Positions 28,835-38,459 of a DNA stretch of 64,000 nucleotides are shown in pieces. The stretch's first letter is position 1. Every line of letters begins with the position of its first letter. A model generated the notes under the pieces. The model had not been told where the DNA came from. It saw only the letters and a program-made list of their open reading frames with translations, and did not search any database. A program made the position numbers and the translations under genes. This DNA comes from a virus, in IMG/VR virus record IMGVR_UViG_3300043409_001877, positions 62,001-126,000 of that record; one strand, 5' to 3'.

Positions 28835-29923
28835 ATGAGAATAAATCCAGAAGAAAAGCAAAAAATATACAAACAAGCCAAACACAGGCTTGGCGCTCCA
28901 ATTAGAAAAATTCAATTGGAAGAGGAGCAAATGGATAGTTTGTTAGAAATTGCTACTGAAGACTATGTTGAGTACATTCAAAATTATATTACTGAACACC
29001 AATGGCCCGCTTTAATTAGTTTGGATATTACTGAAGCTGATTTAACAAGAGCTTTTATCACTAGAGGGCAAGACTTTGTAACTCAATACACTTATTCTTA
29101 TTCTAAAATTGTTGGTTTGGGTGCTGGTGAAGGTGGTTTTGTTCTCAAAAAGGATTATGTTGAACTTAAAAGAAATGTTCAGATATATGAAATACCAGCT
29201 AATCGTGAAATTAATGAGGTATTATGGTTTACACCATCAACAATAGACCAATCAATTATCGATCCATTTATTGGTGTTTGGAGTAATAACTTTGGTGGTG
29301 AGTATATTGGTTTAGGTAGTTATTATATTATGCCAGCTTTTGATATATTAATGAGAGCAGCTGATAGAAATTTAAAAAATAGATTAATTAAATCAGAGTT
29401 AATTTATAAAGTAACCAATGCTCCAGATGGTAAGAAGTTCTTACATTTAATGAACACCCCAGGTAGTAATTTTGATTTCAGAGGTTCATTATTTGCACAA
29501 GGTAAAGTATGGTATTGGTATTATGATATTAATGGTAATAAAGATGAGTGTTTACAAAAAAATAAAGATATTATTAAATCACCAGCTGACGTTCCATTTG
29601 ATAATATGTCATTTGATGATTTAAATGAACCATCTAAAGTGTGGGTTAGACGTTATTTTATCGCTTTAGCTAAGGAAACATTAGGTAGAGTTAGGGGTAC
29701 TTTTGGTGGTAAAATACCAGTCCCTGACGCAAATATGGAAATAGAATATCAATCACTATTATCAGAAGGTAAAGATGAAATGGTTACATTAAAAAAAGAA
29801 TTGGAAGAAAGATTGGCTAGATTAAGCCCTCTTGAAATTCTTAAACGTGTATCAGAAGAGGCTACTTATGTTAATACATCATTAAAATTTAGAGCATTCC
29901 AAAAACCAATTAAAATTATTTAA
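28835..29923 (+). CDS. gp13: Neck protein, T4 gp13-like
   Basis: This is a 362-residue protein (T4 gp13 has 309). The C-terminal third carries the family's best-conserved stretch: VRRYFIALAKETLGRVRGTF at about 269-288, then GGKIPVPDANMEIEY and a helix EEGKDEM-like region; the N-terminal part is helical (residues 1-60), with beta-rich material between. gp13 forms the neck ring between portal and tail. It is encoded on the plus strand, 3.5 kb from its presumed partner, the gp14-like gene, with the SNF2 and GP88 genes in between. A TATTTAT box precedes it and small fibre-like genes follow. Confidence 0.75.
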   Translation: MRINPEEKQKIYKQAKHRLGAPIRKIQLEEEQMDSLLEIATEDYVEYIQNYITEHQWPALISLDITEADLTRAFITRGQDFVTQYTYSYSKIVGLGAGEGGFVLKKDYVELKRNVQIYEIPANREINEVLWFTPSTIDQSIIDPFIGVWSNNFGGEYIGLGSYYIMPAFDILMRAADRNLKNRLIKSELIYKVTNAPDGKKFLHLMNTPGSNFDFRGSLFAQGKVWYWYYDINGNKDECLQKNKDIIKSPADVPFDNMSFDDLNEPSKVWVRRYFIALAKETLGRVRGTFGGKIPVPDANMEIEYQSLLSEGKDEMVTLKKELEERLARLSPLEILKRVSEEATYVNTSLKFRAFQKPIKII

Positions 29924-29926
29924 TAT

Positions 29927-30256
29927 ATGGCAAATTATAGAACAAGAATTGATTTAAGTAGACAGGCTGAAGTAAAAGAATTAACTTACGCTGAATTGTC
30001 TGATAATATTGAAGAGGGTAAAACTATCCTATATAAAAAAGAAGATGGTGCTCTTGGTGTCGCCTCAAAGTATAGTGGCGTAATCTACACTGGTTACACT
30101 GGTGGTGATGTTATGCGTGGTTTAACAATACCAGAATTACCAGCATCATTTCCTGGTGCGAATAAAGCTCACGTGTTATCCATGGTACAATTTGGTGTCG
30201 TTCCTATTATAAGGTGGGCTCTGGTTGATACTGATGGCGATTTTAACGAATTATAA
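29927..30256 (+). CDS. Small probable virion protein, paralogue of the next gene's N-terminus
   Basis: This is a 109-residue protein. Nearly its whole length resembles residues 1-118 of the next gene: a start with LSRQAE and LT, then GK(T/S)ILYKKE, ASK.G, GL(T/V)(I/P)P, SFPGANKA, and a shared end WALVDTDGDFNEL against WVLVDTDGNFNRV. The two genes are therefore a tandem duplication in which this copy lacks the C-terminal fibre-like part. The domain is probably an attachment or assembly module for a fibre or decoration protein. It lies 3 bases after the gp13-like gene. Confidence 0.6.
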   Translation: MANYRTRIDLSRQAEVKELTYAELSDNIEEGKTILYKKEDGALGVASKYSGVIYTGYTGGDVMRGLTIPELPASFPGANKAHVLSMVQFGVVPIIRWALVDTDGDFNEL

Positions 30257-30261
30257 AAAAT

Positions 30262-31929
30262 ATGTCAATTACAGGTTCAACATTAGATTTAAGTAAACAA
30301 GCGGAATTAACAACATTAACAGACGGTCAGTTAGATGATATTGCTGATGGTAGTGCTATTATATACAGAAAAGAAAGCGAAAATGCTGATAATTTAATAT
30401 TTGGTTTACTTGAATCATACCCAGCCCTTGGTTTTGCTAGTAAAAACGGTACTATTACGGATTTACCATACCCTGGCACAGAAATTAAAGGCTTAATAGT
30501 TCCACCAATACCAAACACTTTTCCTGGTGATGACAAAGCCTATGCATTAGGTCTTGTGGAGGTTTTTGGTGAATTTAAATTAAAATGGGTTCTGGTTGAT
30601 ACTGATGGTAATTTTAATAGAGTTCCACCTTCATATTATTATACAACACGCAGTGCGGCTGTATGTTATAATTATGTTGCCACTTTAAACGATTTATTTC
30701 TTAATGGATCATTACTAGTACAAATTTACGGATGGGATGTTAACACACCCAAAAAGTATAGTATAGATGGTGGTAGTACATTTAGTGGTATTGTCACAGA
30801 ACAGTACGATGGTGGTAATTTATCTTATTTTACCATATCAAATTTAGGAACAACAAACCCAACAGGTCAAACAATTGATTTAGTTATTACCGATTCTGAT
30901 GATAATATATTATACCCAAACGAGTATTCGGCAACAGGAACAACTATTATCGCCTCACCCGTATATGAAGTTTTAAGTTCATTTGAAGGTTTAGATAATA
31001 ATGGTTCATTTGATGTTAATTTAATTAAACTCCAAGATAATTCATTAACAAGCGATGGTGTAATGGAAGTAGTAGTTACCGATATTCAGATTGGATGTCA
31101 ATATTATTATGAAATTTGGGATTACAACACTTCTACGCTTTTGTTTTATCGAGATTATTCAACCTCAAAAACCTATCAATTTGGTGTCTATACTGGGTCT
31201 ACAGAATTATTTGCCATTGTTTCTAAAAAAACACCAGGTATAATTACCATAGAAGGTATTGATAGTAATGGTGATACGTTTAAAGATATTGAACACTACT
31301 CATTACTGTATTCAAAAGGAGATCCAAATCCAGCTAATTTTGTTAATGTAACACCTGAAATGGGTTACACCGATATAAATTACACGCCAAGTGAAGCCAA
31401 TGGTGTACAAGAATTGTACATGCAAAGATATGGATATGATTGTATTTATAAAAAAGTAACAAACTTTACACAAGTTGATAATTCAGTTACAACAACTCAG
31501 ATGTTAATGTTAGATTATACTGGTGATTCCATCAATAGCTTTATATTTGATTCTCCAGTTATTGGAAATATAACTGTTAACACACCATTAAACCCAAATA
31601 CTTATTTTAACCCAGTTCAGATAAAAGCGGCTGCTTTTGGCGGTGGGTCTTCTATAATACTTTCGTACACTTTCTTAGGTTCCCCATCAACAGGTGATAC
31701 TAATGAAATATTATTTTATGATGCGGTTAGTGGTCAACCAATATTAACCGCTGGAGTCCAAACAGCAACTACAACACCTGGAGGTTATGTTACAATTGAT
31801 CTTAAATACCTAACTTATTGGACTAATAACTCAGGGCAGTCAATTATGATTAGATTCAAGTATACAAATGTTACCACATCTGGTGGTAGAACTTATTATT
31901 CCGATTTAATACACATAAAAAATGATTAA
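30262..31929 (+). CDS. Probable tail fibre or decoration protein
   Basis: This is a 555-residue protein. Residues 1-118 are a second copy of the module in the preceding gene, and the rest (about 130-555) is Thr/Ser/Asn/Gly/Tyr-rich with regularly spaced beta strands, as in immunoglobulin-like or fibre domains. No enzymatic motif was seen. It follows the neck gene and overlaps the next gene by 8 bases. A role on the virion surface, perhaps host attachment, is inferred from composition, the repeat of the N-terminal module and context. Confidence 0.55.
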   Translation: MSITGSTLDLSKQAELTTLTDGQLDDIADGSAIIYRKESENADNLIFGLLESYPALGFASKNGTITDLPYPGTEIKGLIVPPIPNTFPGDDKAYALGLVEVFGEFKLKWVLVDTDGNFNRVPPSYYYTTRSAAVCYNYVATLNDLFLNGSLLVQIYGWDVNTPKKYSIDGGSTFSGIVTEQYDGGNLSYFTISNLGTTNPTGQTIDLVITDSDDNILYPNEYSATGTTIIASPVYEVLSSFEGLDNNGSFDVNLIKLQDNSLTSDGVMEVVVTDIQIGCQYYYEIWDYNTSTLLFYRDYSTSKTYQFGVYTGSTELFAIVSKKTPGIITIEGIDSNGDTFKDIEHYSLLYSKGDPNPANFVNVTPEMGYTDINYTPSEANGVQELYMQRYGYDCIYKKVTNFTQVDNSVTTTQMLMLDYTGDSINSFIFDSPVIGNITVNTPLNPNTYFNPVQIKAAAFGGGSSIILSYTFLGSPSTGDTNEILFYDAVSGQPILTAGVQTATTTPGGYVTIDLKYLTYWTNNSGQSIMIRFKYTNVTTSGGRTYYSDLIHIKND

Positions 31930-33508
31930 GACCGAACTAGAATATGGCACATATTATGATTTTATCGTAACAAAAGACGATAGAGTATCAACTAGAGATT
32001 ATAATTCTTTAAAGTTATTTTATATTGATGTAACTGAAGATCTTTGTACTACAATTGGTCTTAAACAAAGTGAAGATGTTATATTAAAAAACATATCATT
32101 AAATGGTTATGATAATTATTTCATACATTTTGGTAATGGTACAATCGATCCAGAAATTGAATATGTTGTATCAAAAGACGATACGTTTTGTTTACATGAA
32201 GTATCTGGCTATACTAAAAATTTAAATTACGATATTATACCAAAACTAGGGTATAATCAACTTTCTGGTGGTTTTTATCAAGGGTTTTTTAAATTACATG
32301 AATACCCAGTTGAGTTTATGCCAAATAGAATGAGAAAAGGGTGGACAACAAATATGATGTTACATTTACCAACTCTAGGTTATGGCGTTAACGCTACTAG
32401 TGGTACAACATTAAATGATGTGTTTAATAATCCAGGCTTTATTTATTATTTGGGTACTAGGGCTGAAAACAAATATTCAGATTTAACACCTATTGAGGTT
32501 AATATATTAAAAAATGATTACTTATTTACGTTTGTTGATATTGATAATCAGTACACTAGAATTGGCACGTACCAATTAGATGGTATACCATATGAAGGTT
32601 ATTTTTACATTAAAGATGGTATACCTCACGCTGGTAGAAATGAATTAGATTTAACCATAACAGGTGATACTCAATTAACTTATTTCAATAAGTATAAAGA
32701 TGTTATCGATAATTCTTTTGGTGTTAGGATAACCCCAGATGGTAGAATTGGTTATAGAAAAATATACGCTACAGACCCTTGTTATACTGGCGCAACACAA
32801 GAAGTTAGCGGTATTACTACCAATTCATTTGTTGATTTTACTCAGGACTGCGATAACTTTACCATGGGTAAAATTATAACAAAATATTTTACAATTGAAG
32901 ATTCATATACTAAATGTTCGGTAATTTCAGACCAAGAACAAATATTAGTAAACGAAGGTAGTGACGTACCAGATGATTCAACTTACATATTATTTCAAGA
33001 TGGGAATATTTGGTCAGCTCAAGATGATAGTTTAATAATTTACTCTAGCAAACCAAAGGACAAGTATGTTTATGTTACAGTAACATTTGAAAGGGATTTT
33101 AGTTATGATACAAAGTGTGATTTAACTTATGGTGATTATAAAAACGGAACATTAACAATTAGTTTAAATGGTTTTACGGTTTATAGGAATCGTAATTTTA
33201 AAGAGGTAATACCGCATGAATTAGATACCGAAGCAAAATACCAAGAAGGTGTACCATTTAATATATCATTTGGTGGTGGCTCCCAAGGTTTATACGAGGC
33301 AATTTATTTAGACCCGAATAAAACAGTAGATGGTATTATTGATAAATTCTTCGCTGGTACATTTAATGGTGGTGTTAAATTTATTGAAATGTATTCTGTA
33401 CCTTTGTATATTACAGAAGTTAGAGATATTATACAAAATAACTTACAAAATTACAATTTGTACCGACCAAAAGGTGGTAGAAGAGTATTTATAAAAAACC
33501 AAATATAA
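31922..33508 (+). CDS. Probable virion surface protein, unrecognised
   Basis: This is a 528-residue protein, beta-rich and Tyr/Asp/Gly-rich, with no recognised domain. It contains several stretches resembling laminin G/concanavalin-like or fibre strands (for example GYRKIYATDPCYTG and DGNIWSAQDDSLIIYSSK). It overlaps both neighbours (8 bases with the 555-residue gene and 1 base with the 134-residue gene), so it belongs to the same expressed set. A fibre or carbohydrate-binding role would fit, but it is an inference. Confidence 0.5.
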   Translation: MIKTELEYGTYYDFIVTKDDRVSTRDYNSLKLFYIDVTEDLCTTIGLKQSEDVILKNISLNGYDNYFIHFGNGTIDPEIEYVVSKDDTFCLHEVSGYTKNLNYDIIPKLGYNQLSGGFYQGFFKLHEYPVEFMPNRMRKGWTTNMMLHLPTLGYGVNATSGTTLNDVFNNPGFIYYLGTRAENKYSDLTPIEVNILKNDYLFTFVDIDNQYTRIGTYQLDGIPYEGYFYIKDGIPHAGRNELDLTITGDTQLTYFNKYKDVIDNSFGVRITPDGRIGYRKIYATDPCYTGATQEVSGITTNSFVDFTQDCDNFTMGKIITKYFTIEDSYTKCSVISDQEQILVNEGSDVPDDSTYILFQDGNIWSAQDDSLIIYSSKPKDKYVYVTVTFERDFSYDTKCDLTYGDYKNGTLTISLNGFTVYRNRNFKEVIPHELDTEAKYQEGVPFNISFGGGSQGLYEAIYLDPNKTVDGIIDKFFAGTFNGGVKFIEMYSVPLYITEVRDIIQNNLQNYNLYRPKGGRRVFIKNQI

Positions 33509-33912
33509 TGATTTTTACAATTAGACAAAATTCAAAATTACCATCATTACGAATGAAATTATATCGTGATGGTAGAAATGATTATAATCGTTTCGAGGAT
33601 TTATTAGAAAACTCAGTTATAACCTTTGCGATGAAAGATGAAAAAACTGGCATTTATAAGGTTGCTAATAAAGAAGCTAAAATTATTTTAAAAGATCCTT
33701 GTGATATTAATAGTAAAAAAGAGTATTATATTGTATATGATTTTACAATTGACGATACCAATAAACCTGGTATATATTTAGGTCAATTCAAGGTAACTTT
33801 TTTAAATGATTGTATGCAAACAAACGGAGATTTAATAGTCCCTATTTCTGAGGAATTGTACATCCATGTTATTGATAGTTTTATCAAAAGCGACATAAAA
33901 TACATCAATTAA
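33508..33912 (+). CDS. Small beta-rich protein, possible fibre partner
   Basis: This is a 134-residue protein that I do not recognise. It has alternating hydrophobic residues (ITFAMKDEKTGIYKVANKEA, YYIVYDFTIDD, GIYLGQFKVTF) suggesting a single beta-sandwich domain of the kind found in phage BppU-like or fibre-associated proteins. Its start overlaps the stop of the preceding gene by one base. It is the last gene of the unit; a host-like promoter for the DNA polymerase follows. Confidence 0.5.
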   Translation: MIFTIRQNSKLPSLRMKLYRDGRNDYNRFEDLLENSVITFAMKDEKTGIYKVANKEAKIILKDPCDINSKKEYYIVYDFTIDDTNKPGIYLGQFKVTFLNDCMQTNGDLIVPISEELYIHVIDSFIKSDIKYIN

Positions 33913-33954
33913 AAAAATCACAAACCAGTAAATTTATTTTTATTGTTAATAAAT

Positions 33955-33986
33955 TTTGTTTTTATCTTGTTTTTTTACTATCTTTG
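33955..33986 (+). promoter_or_regulatory. Bacteroidota-type promoter for DNA polymerase
   Basis: TTTG (33955-33958), a 20-base spacer, then TATCTTTG (33979-33986), an exact match to the Bacteroidota consensus TTTG / TAnnTTTG. The polymerase ATG follows 22 bases later. Host RNA polymerase should recognise it, which fits early expression. Confidence 0.75.
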
Positions 33987-34008
33987 TCCTAAAGTATACT
34001 AAAATAAT

Positions 34009-37000
34009 ATGAGTGAATATAAAATCCCTATTGAAGAAGTTGAGAAGTTTTTATTAGGTCATGATGATGAAAAGTATATCGTAAATATAGAATACGATAA
34101 CAAGACCAACTTAATTTATAAATTTAAACAGTTACCTGATGGTACAAAAACCACAGAAAAGGAACCACTTAAGGCGTTTCTATGGATGAAGAATTTAAAC
34201 ACTCTTAAAGAAAGGTTTAATTTCTATGACAACAATACCTTAAAAATTAAGTTAGCTAGAGAACAATATGGTATTGAAATCAAATCATTGGATCATGGTG
34301 ACCATGAAAGATTGGTAGATGGTTACAAATATTTACTAACTTGCGACCAGGGATATGATAGAATGTTAGAATTCTTTAGAAAGGGTGGTTTTTACAGGGG
34401 GATATACGATAAAACAAACGATATTAATACAAATTTTATAATTTTACCACCCGTTGAACAGTACTTGGTATCAACTGGTAAGAGATTATATAAAGGTTAC
34501 GAAGATTATAACGATATTGAAAAGTTTGTATTTGACTTAGAGACAACTGGTTTAGACCCTGAAACATCAAGGATATTCTTAATTGGTTGTAAGACAAATA
34601 AAGATTTTGAGGTATTATTTGACTGCGAAACTGAGGGTGAAAATGCTGATGCCACTGAAGTTGCAGCTATTGCTAAATTCTTCGCTGCAATAGATTATAT
34701 AAAACCCGCTATCATTGGTGGTTATAACAGCGCTAACTTTGACTGGAATTTTATTTTTAAACGTTGTGAAAAGTTAGGTGTGGATATTGAATCTCTGGCT
34801 AAAACATTAAAAGAAGATTCTAAAATTACAAACAAAGACCAGATAATTAAATTAGGTGGGGATGTTGAAAAGTTCACTCAAACAAATATGTTTGGTTACT
34901 CTGTTATTGATATTATACATGCAACACGTAAAGCCCAAGCCATTGATTCTAGTATGAAATCAGCGGCTTTAAAATATGTTTGTAAATATAATAAAATTGC
35001 AAAAAAGAATCGTGTTTATATTAAAGGAGATAAGATTGGTTCATATTGGAAAACCAATAAAGATTATTATTTTAATAATATAACTGGGTTATATTGCGAA
35101 AAAAAACCAAGTATTATTACTATGGATGTTATTACTAGGGATTATGTTAAAAACAATCCCGATATGGTCTTTATTTTTGGTGATAATGATGAAAGAGAGG
35201 GTATGGGTGGTCAAGCTAATGAAATGCGTGGTGAGCGCAATTCTATTGGAATACCAACCAAGAAAAAACCAAGTACAACAGATGATTCGTATTATACTGA
35301 TTCCGAATTTGAATTAAATAAAAAGAAAATTAATTATTCAGTTAATTTAATTTTAACTCAAATTAATAATGGTAAAACAATTGTATTACCAAGTAATGGT
35401 ATTGGCACTGGGTTAGCACAATTAAAAGAAAAGGCACCCAAAACATTTTCTTTCTTAGAGGCTACCATAAAAGCTATGTATGATTATGTTAATAAATTTG
35501 AAGTTGTTAATGGTGAGTACATTGTTAAACGGTATTTAATGGATGATTTATGGGAAACCGCTGAAATTGATAATGTATACAACCAATCATCTTTCATGTT
35601 AGCCAAGATGATTCCAACAACATACCAAAGGGTATCAACTATGGGTACGGCTGGTTTATGGAAAATGATTATGATTACATGGTCATATGAAAATAATTTA
35701 GCACTACCAACGCAAGACGATAAACGTGACTTTGTTGGTGGTTTATCTAGATTATTAAAAGTTGGGTTTTCAAAGAATCTAAGGAAGATGGACTTTAATT
35801 CACTATACCCAGCTATTCAATTAGCTCATGATATATTCCCAAGTGTTGATATTACTGGTGTAATGAAGTCATTATTAAAATACTTTCACTCCGAACGTTT
35901 TAAAGCTAAAGATTTAGCTAAACAATATAAAAAACAAGGTAATCATCAACTTGAATCACTATATAAACGTAAACAATTACCTTTAAAGATATTCATTAAC
36001 TCAATGTTTGGTGCATTGGGTGCCCCAAATGCTTTCCCTTGGGCTGAAATAAACATTAGTGAACAGATTACATGTACCGCAAGACAATATCTTAGGTTGA
36101 TGGTTAAATTCTTTATTAAGAAAGGGTATCAACCAACTGTATTAGATACGGATGGGGTTAACTTTATGGCACCTGATAACGGTGAGAGTGAATTTGTTTA
36201 CATAGGTAAGGGTAATAATGATGAGGTTGAAGCTGGTAAAGAATATCGTGGTGTCTATGCGGTTGTAGCAGAATTCAACGATCTTTATATGAAAGGTGAA
36301 ATGGGATTGGGTTTAGATGGTATGTGGCCCGCAACTATTAATTTAGCCAGAAAAAATTATGCGTTATTGGAAGATGATGGTAGCATTAGTTTAACTGGTA
36401 ATACTATTAAATCTAAAAAAATGCCAGTTTACATTGAAGAATTTTTAGATAAAGGTTTGGTTCTTTTATTAAATGATAAAGGTTACGAGTTTGTTCAATA
36501 TTATTATAAGTACGTTGATTTAATTCATAACAAAAAAATACCATTGGCTAAAATAGCCACAAAGGCTAGGGTTAAAAAAACAATATCTCAATATACTAAT
36601 AGAGGTATGAATAAGAACAACAAACCATTACCAAAACAAGCCCATATGGAATTGGCTATTAAACACAACTTACAAGTCAATCTAGGTGATACATTGTATT
36701 ATGTTAATGTTGGCACTAAAAAGTCTCATGGTGACGTTAAAGAAGATAAAAACGGTAAGATATATGGTGAATTAATTGAAGCTTCTATTATTGAATCAGC
36801 ACCAGATACATTAGGGGAGTACAATATTGAAAAATATTTATCAATGTTTAACTCAAGGATTAAAGGTTTACTGGTTCTTTTTGACCTTGAGGTTAGAAAT
36901 AAAATATTAATAAACAAACCCGAAGATAAAAAAAGTTGGATGATGTCAGAACTAGAATTAGTTAATAATCAACCAAGTAAAGAGGGTGATCAAGATACTT

Positions 37001-37131
37001 TAGATGAATTATTTACACCATCTGACATGGAAATTGAATTTTGGGATAAATTAGAGTACCAACCAGATTTTTGGTTCCAAGAAAACATACTATTTACATT
37101 ACCTGGATTAGGAAAAGAAGAGTTAGTTTAA
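34009..37131 (+). CDS. gp43: Family B DNA polymerase (T4 gp43-like) with inserted macro-like domain
   Basis: This is a 1040-residue replicative polymerase with 3'-5' exonuclease. Exo I is FDLETTG (Asp176, Glu178); Exo II is NSANFD (Asn240-Asp245); Exo III is YLMDD (Tyr509, Asp513). Motif A is DFNSLYP (Asp595), motif B is K653 to NSMFG (664-668), and motif C is LDTDG (Asp713, Asp715; Gly replaces the usual Ser). Between Exo II and Exo III, residues about 366-492 form an extra domain with ITRDYV, VFIFGDNDE, GMGGQA, MRGERNSIGIPTKKKP and SNGIGTGLAQL, which occurs elsewhere as a separate small phage protein. The enzyme copies the phage genome; the insertion's role is unknown. Confidence 0.93.
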   Translation: MSEYKIPIEEVEKFLLGHDDEKYIVNIEYDNKTNLIYKFKQLPDGTKTTEKEPLKAFLWMKNLNTLKERFNFYDNNTLKIKLAREQYGIEIKSLDHGDHERLVDGYKYLLTCDQGYDRMLEFFRKGGFYRGIYDKTNDINTNFIILPPVEQYLVSTGKRLYKGYEDYNDIEKFVFDLETTGLDPETSRIFLIGCKTNKDFEVLFDCETEGENADATEVAAIAKFFAAIDYIKPAIIGGYNSANFDWNFIFKRCEKLGVDIESLAKTLKEDSKITNKDQIIKLGGDVEKFTQTNMFGYSVIDIIHATRKAQAIDSSMKSAALKYVCKYNKIAKKNRVYIKGDKIGSYWKTNKDYYFNNITGLYCEKKPSIITMDVITRDYVKNNPDMVFIFGDNDEREGMGGQANEMRGERNSIGIPTKKKPSTTDDSYYTDSEFELNKKKINYSVNLILTQINNGKTIVLPSNGIGTGLAQLKEKAPKTFSFLEATIKAMYDYVNKFEVVNGEYIVKRYLMDDLWETAEIDNVYNQSSFMLAKMIPTTYQRVSTMGTAGLWKMIMITWSYENNLALPTQDDKRDFVGGLSRLLKVGFSKNLRKMDFNSLYPAIQLAHDIFPSVDITGVMKSLLKYFHSERFKAKDLAKQYKKQGNHQLESLYKRKQLPLKIFINSMFGALGAPNAFPWAEINISEQITCTARQYLRLMVKFFIKKGYQPTVLDTDGVNFMAPDNGESEFVYIGKGNNDEVEAGKEYRGVYAVVAEFNDLYMKGEMGLGLDGMWPATINLARKNYALLEDDGSISLTGNTIKSKKMPVYIEEFLDKGLVLLLNDKGYEFVQYYYKYVDLIHNKKIPLAKIATKARVKKTISQYTNRGMNKNNKPLPKQAHMELAIKHNLQVNLGDTLYYVNVGTKKSHGDVKEDKNGKIYGELIEASIIESAPDTLGEYNIEKYLSMFNSRIKGLLVLFDLEVRNKILINKPEDKKSWMMSELELVNNQPSKEGDQDTLDELFTPSDMEIEFWDKLEYQPDFWFQENILFTLPGLGKEELV

Positions 37132-37149
37132 AACAAATAACATTTGCTA

Positions 37150-37160
37150 GATATTTATAG
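37150..37160 (+). promoter_or_regulatory. Candidate late promoter box
   Basis: GATATTTATAG, with TATTTAT (37152-37158) ending 17 bases before the ATG of the 176-residue gene. It is identical to the boxes at 56679-56689 and, on the minus strand, 28818-28828. Confidence 0.5.
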
Positions 37161-37175
37161 TAAATAAATTACAAC

Positions 37176-37706
37176 ATGGATAAGGATATTAATGAATTTG
37201 TAAGCGCTGATGGTGGTCTAATTAGTAGTAAAGTACCAAATGTTGACCCAAAAACAACAGCTGCTACAACTACCGATAAGAGTATGCGAATGAGGGCTCA
37301 ACCCTTTATGTACACAGTTTATAGACGTTTTTTTAGTGAAGGTGAATTACCTCACACCAAAAAAGCTGATGAAATGAAGAATGACCCAAAAGGGTTCCAT
37401 GATTATTTGAAATCAATTAAAGAAGGTGATGCGTTTGAGAGTTATTTCCAAAAAGATGATTCACCTGAGGCTAAATTAAAAGAAATTAGTAGATCTAAGG
37501 CTTATGATATGATGGAAACATTATTATCTAACAGAACTAACACTATTGATGTTATAAGAAAAACCCCAGTAACTATTGATGAGATTAAAAATAAAGAAAT
37601 TTTATTGGTTGATAAATTAACTAAAATAGCTGAAACCATCAAAGAATTAATGTCTGAAGATGAAAAGAAAGTTATTTTATCATACTTTGGTGAAAAAATA
37701 AGATAA
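37176..37706 (+). CDS. Protein of unknown function
   Basis: This is a 176-residue, mostly helical, charged protein that I do not recognise. There is a polar, possibly disordered N-terminus (residues 1-40) and helices after. A late-type box lies upstream, so it may be a virion or assembly protein (for example a prohead core or head-associated component). Its stop overlaps the next start by one base, and five more small genes follow in the same direction, suggesting one unit. Confidence 0.6.
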   Translation: MDKDINEFVSADGGLISSKVPNVDPKTTAATTTDKSMRMRAQPFMYTVYRRFFSEGELPHTKKADEMKNDPKGFHDYLKSIKEGDAFESYFQKDDSPEAKLKEISRSKAYDMMETLLSNRTNTIDVIRKTPVTIDEIKNKEILLVDKLTKIAETIKELMSEDEKKVILSYFGEKIR

Positions 37707-38173
37707 TGTCAAACTCTAAATTAATAGGTAAACAATTCCCCGTACCAGATAAGGTATTAAAGGAACTTGGTATAAATCTAAAGAAATTTTCTGATAAAAG
37801 AAATTCTAAAGGTTTTAACCGAGCTATCTTTATTTTAGAAAGACGTGCATGTACTTATGAACAATTAAAAAGAATTAAAAATTATTTTGATTGTGTTAAT
37901 GATGAAAATTACAATGATATTGAATATTTATTAAATGGTGGTGAAGTTATGAAAAAATGGGTTGATTTTACGTTAGACCAAGCTAGAAAAAGTGTTCACG
38001 GAACTAAAAGTGCTAGAAAAAACGCTGGAATGGAAAATCAATTTAGATCTGACTCTGAAGAAACTGTAAATGCGGTTACACCAGAATTAAAAAGTACTCC
38101 ATCATTTATGTCAACATCAGACTTAATGGAAGAATTAAATATAATAAAAGAAATAACAAAAAAATTAAACTAA
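37706..38173 (+). CDS. Protein of unknown function
   Basis: This is a 155-residue protein, basic and helical in the first 80 residues, followed by a Ser/Thr/Glu-rich linker and a short C-terminal helix (SDLMEELNIIKEITKKL). Neither part is known to me. It is translationally coupled to the gene before it and separated by one base from the gene after it. The C-terminal helix resembles the short helices at the ends of the neighbouring proteins, and this might be a docking element in a shared complex. Confidence 0.55.
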   Translation: MSNSKLIGKQFPVPDKVLKELGINLKKFSDKRNSKGFNRAIFILERRACTYEQLKRIKNYFDCVNDENYNDIEYLLNGGEVMKKWVDFTLDQARKSVHGTKSARKNAGMENQFRSDSEETVNAVTPELKSTPSFMSTSDLMEELNIIKEITKKLN

Positions 38174-38174
38174 A

Positions 38175-38441
38175 ATGGCAGACGCAGTTAGAATCCCAGC
38201 ATCAGAACAACTAAGAACAGTTGCAGTTGCGGAAAGAGAAGGTAAACTAATACCTATTAACGAATATAAACCAACATCTTTTGAATATGGGGCTTCAAAT
38301 CCAAACGCATTAAGTGATGGTGATGAAAAAGGTAAAGGTGAATTAGCTACTATTGGTAGTAGAACCGATATTATAACAAGAAACAGTTTATTTGGTGTGA
38401 ATCAGTATACTCAAACAGCACAATATACAACACCAGAATAA
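38175..38441 (+). CDS. Small protein of unknown function
   Basis: This is an 88-residue protein, polar, low in hydrophobic residues and rich in Ala, Glu, Gly, Asn and Thr, so probably extended or partly disordered. It has no signal or membrane segment. It lies one base after the 155-residue gene and 18 bases before the WYL-like gene. The composition fits a small structural or scaffold-associated protein. The function is unknown. Confidence 0.5.
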   Translation: MADAVRIPASEQLRTVAVAEREGKLIPINEYKPTSFEYGASNPNALSDGDEKGKGELATIGSRTDIITRNSLFGVNQYTQTAQYTTPE

Positions 38442-38459
38442 CTTTACATTCATTTTTAT

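Noticed and set aside
34009-37131. The inserted polymerase domain as an intein
   Set aside because: There are no Cys/Ser at the expected splice junctions and no HNxx-type C-terminal motif, and the insertion is a compact 127-residue module resembling a known stand-alone protein.
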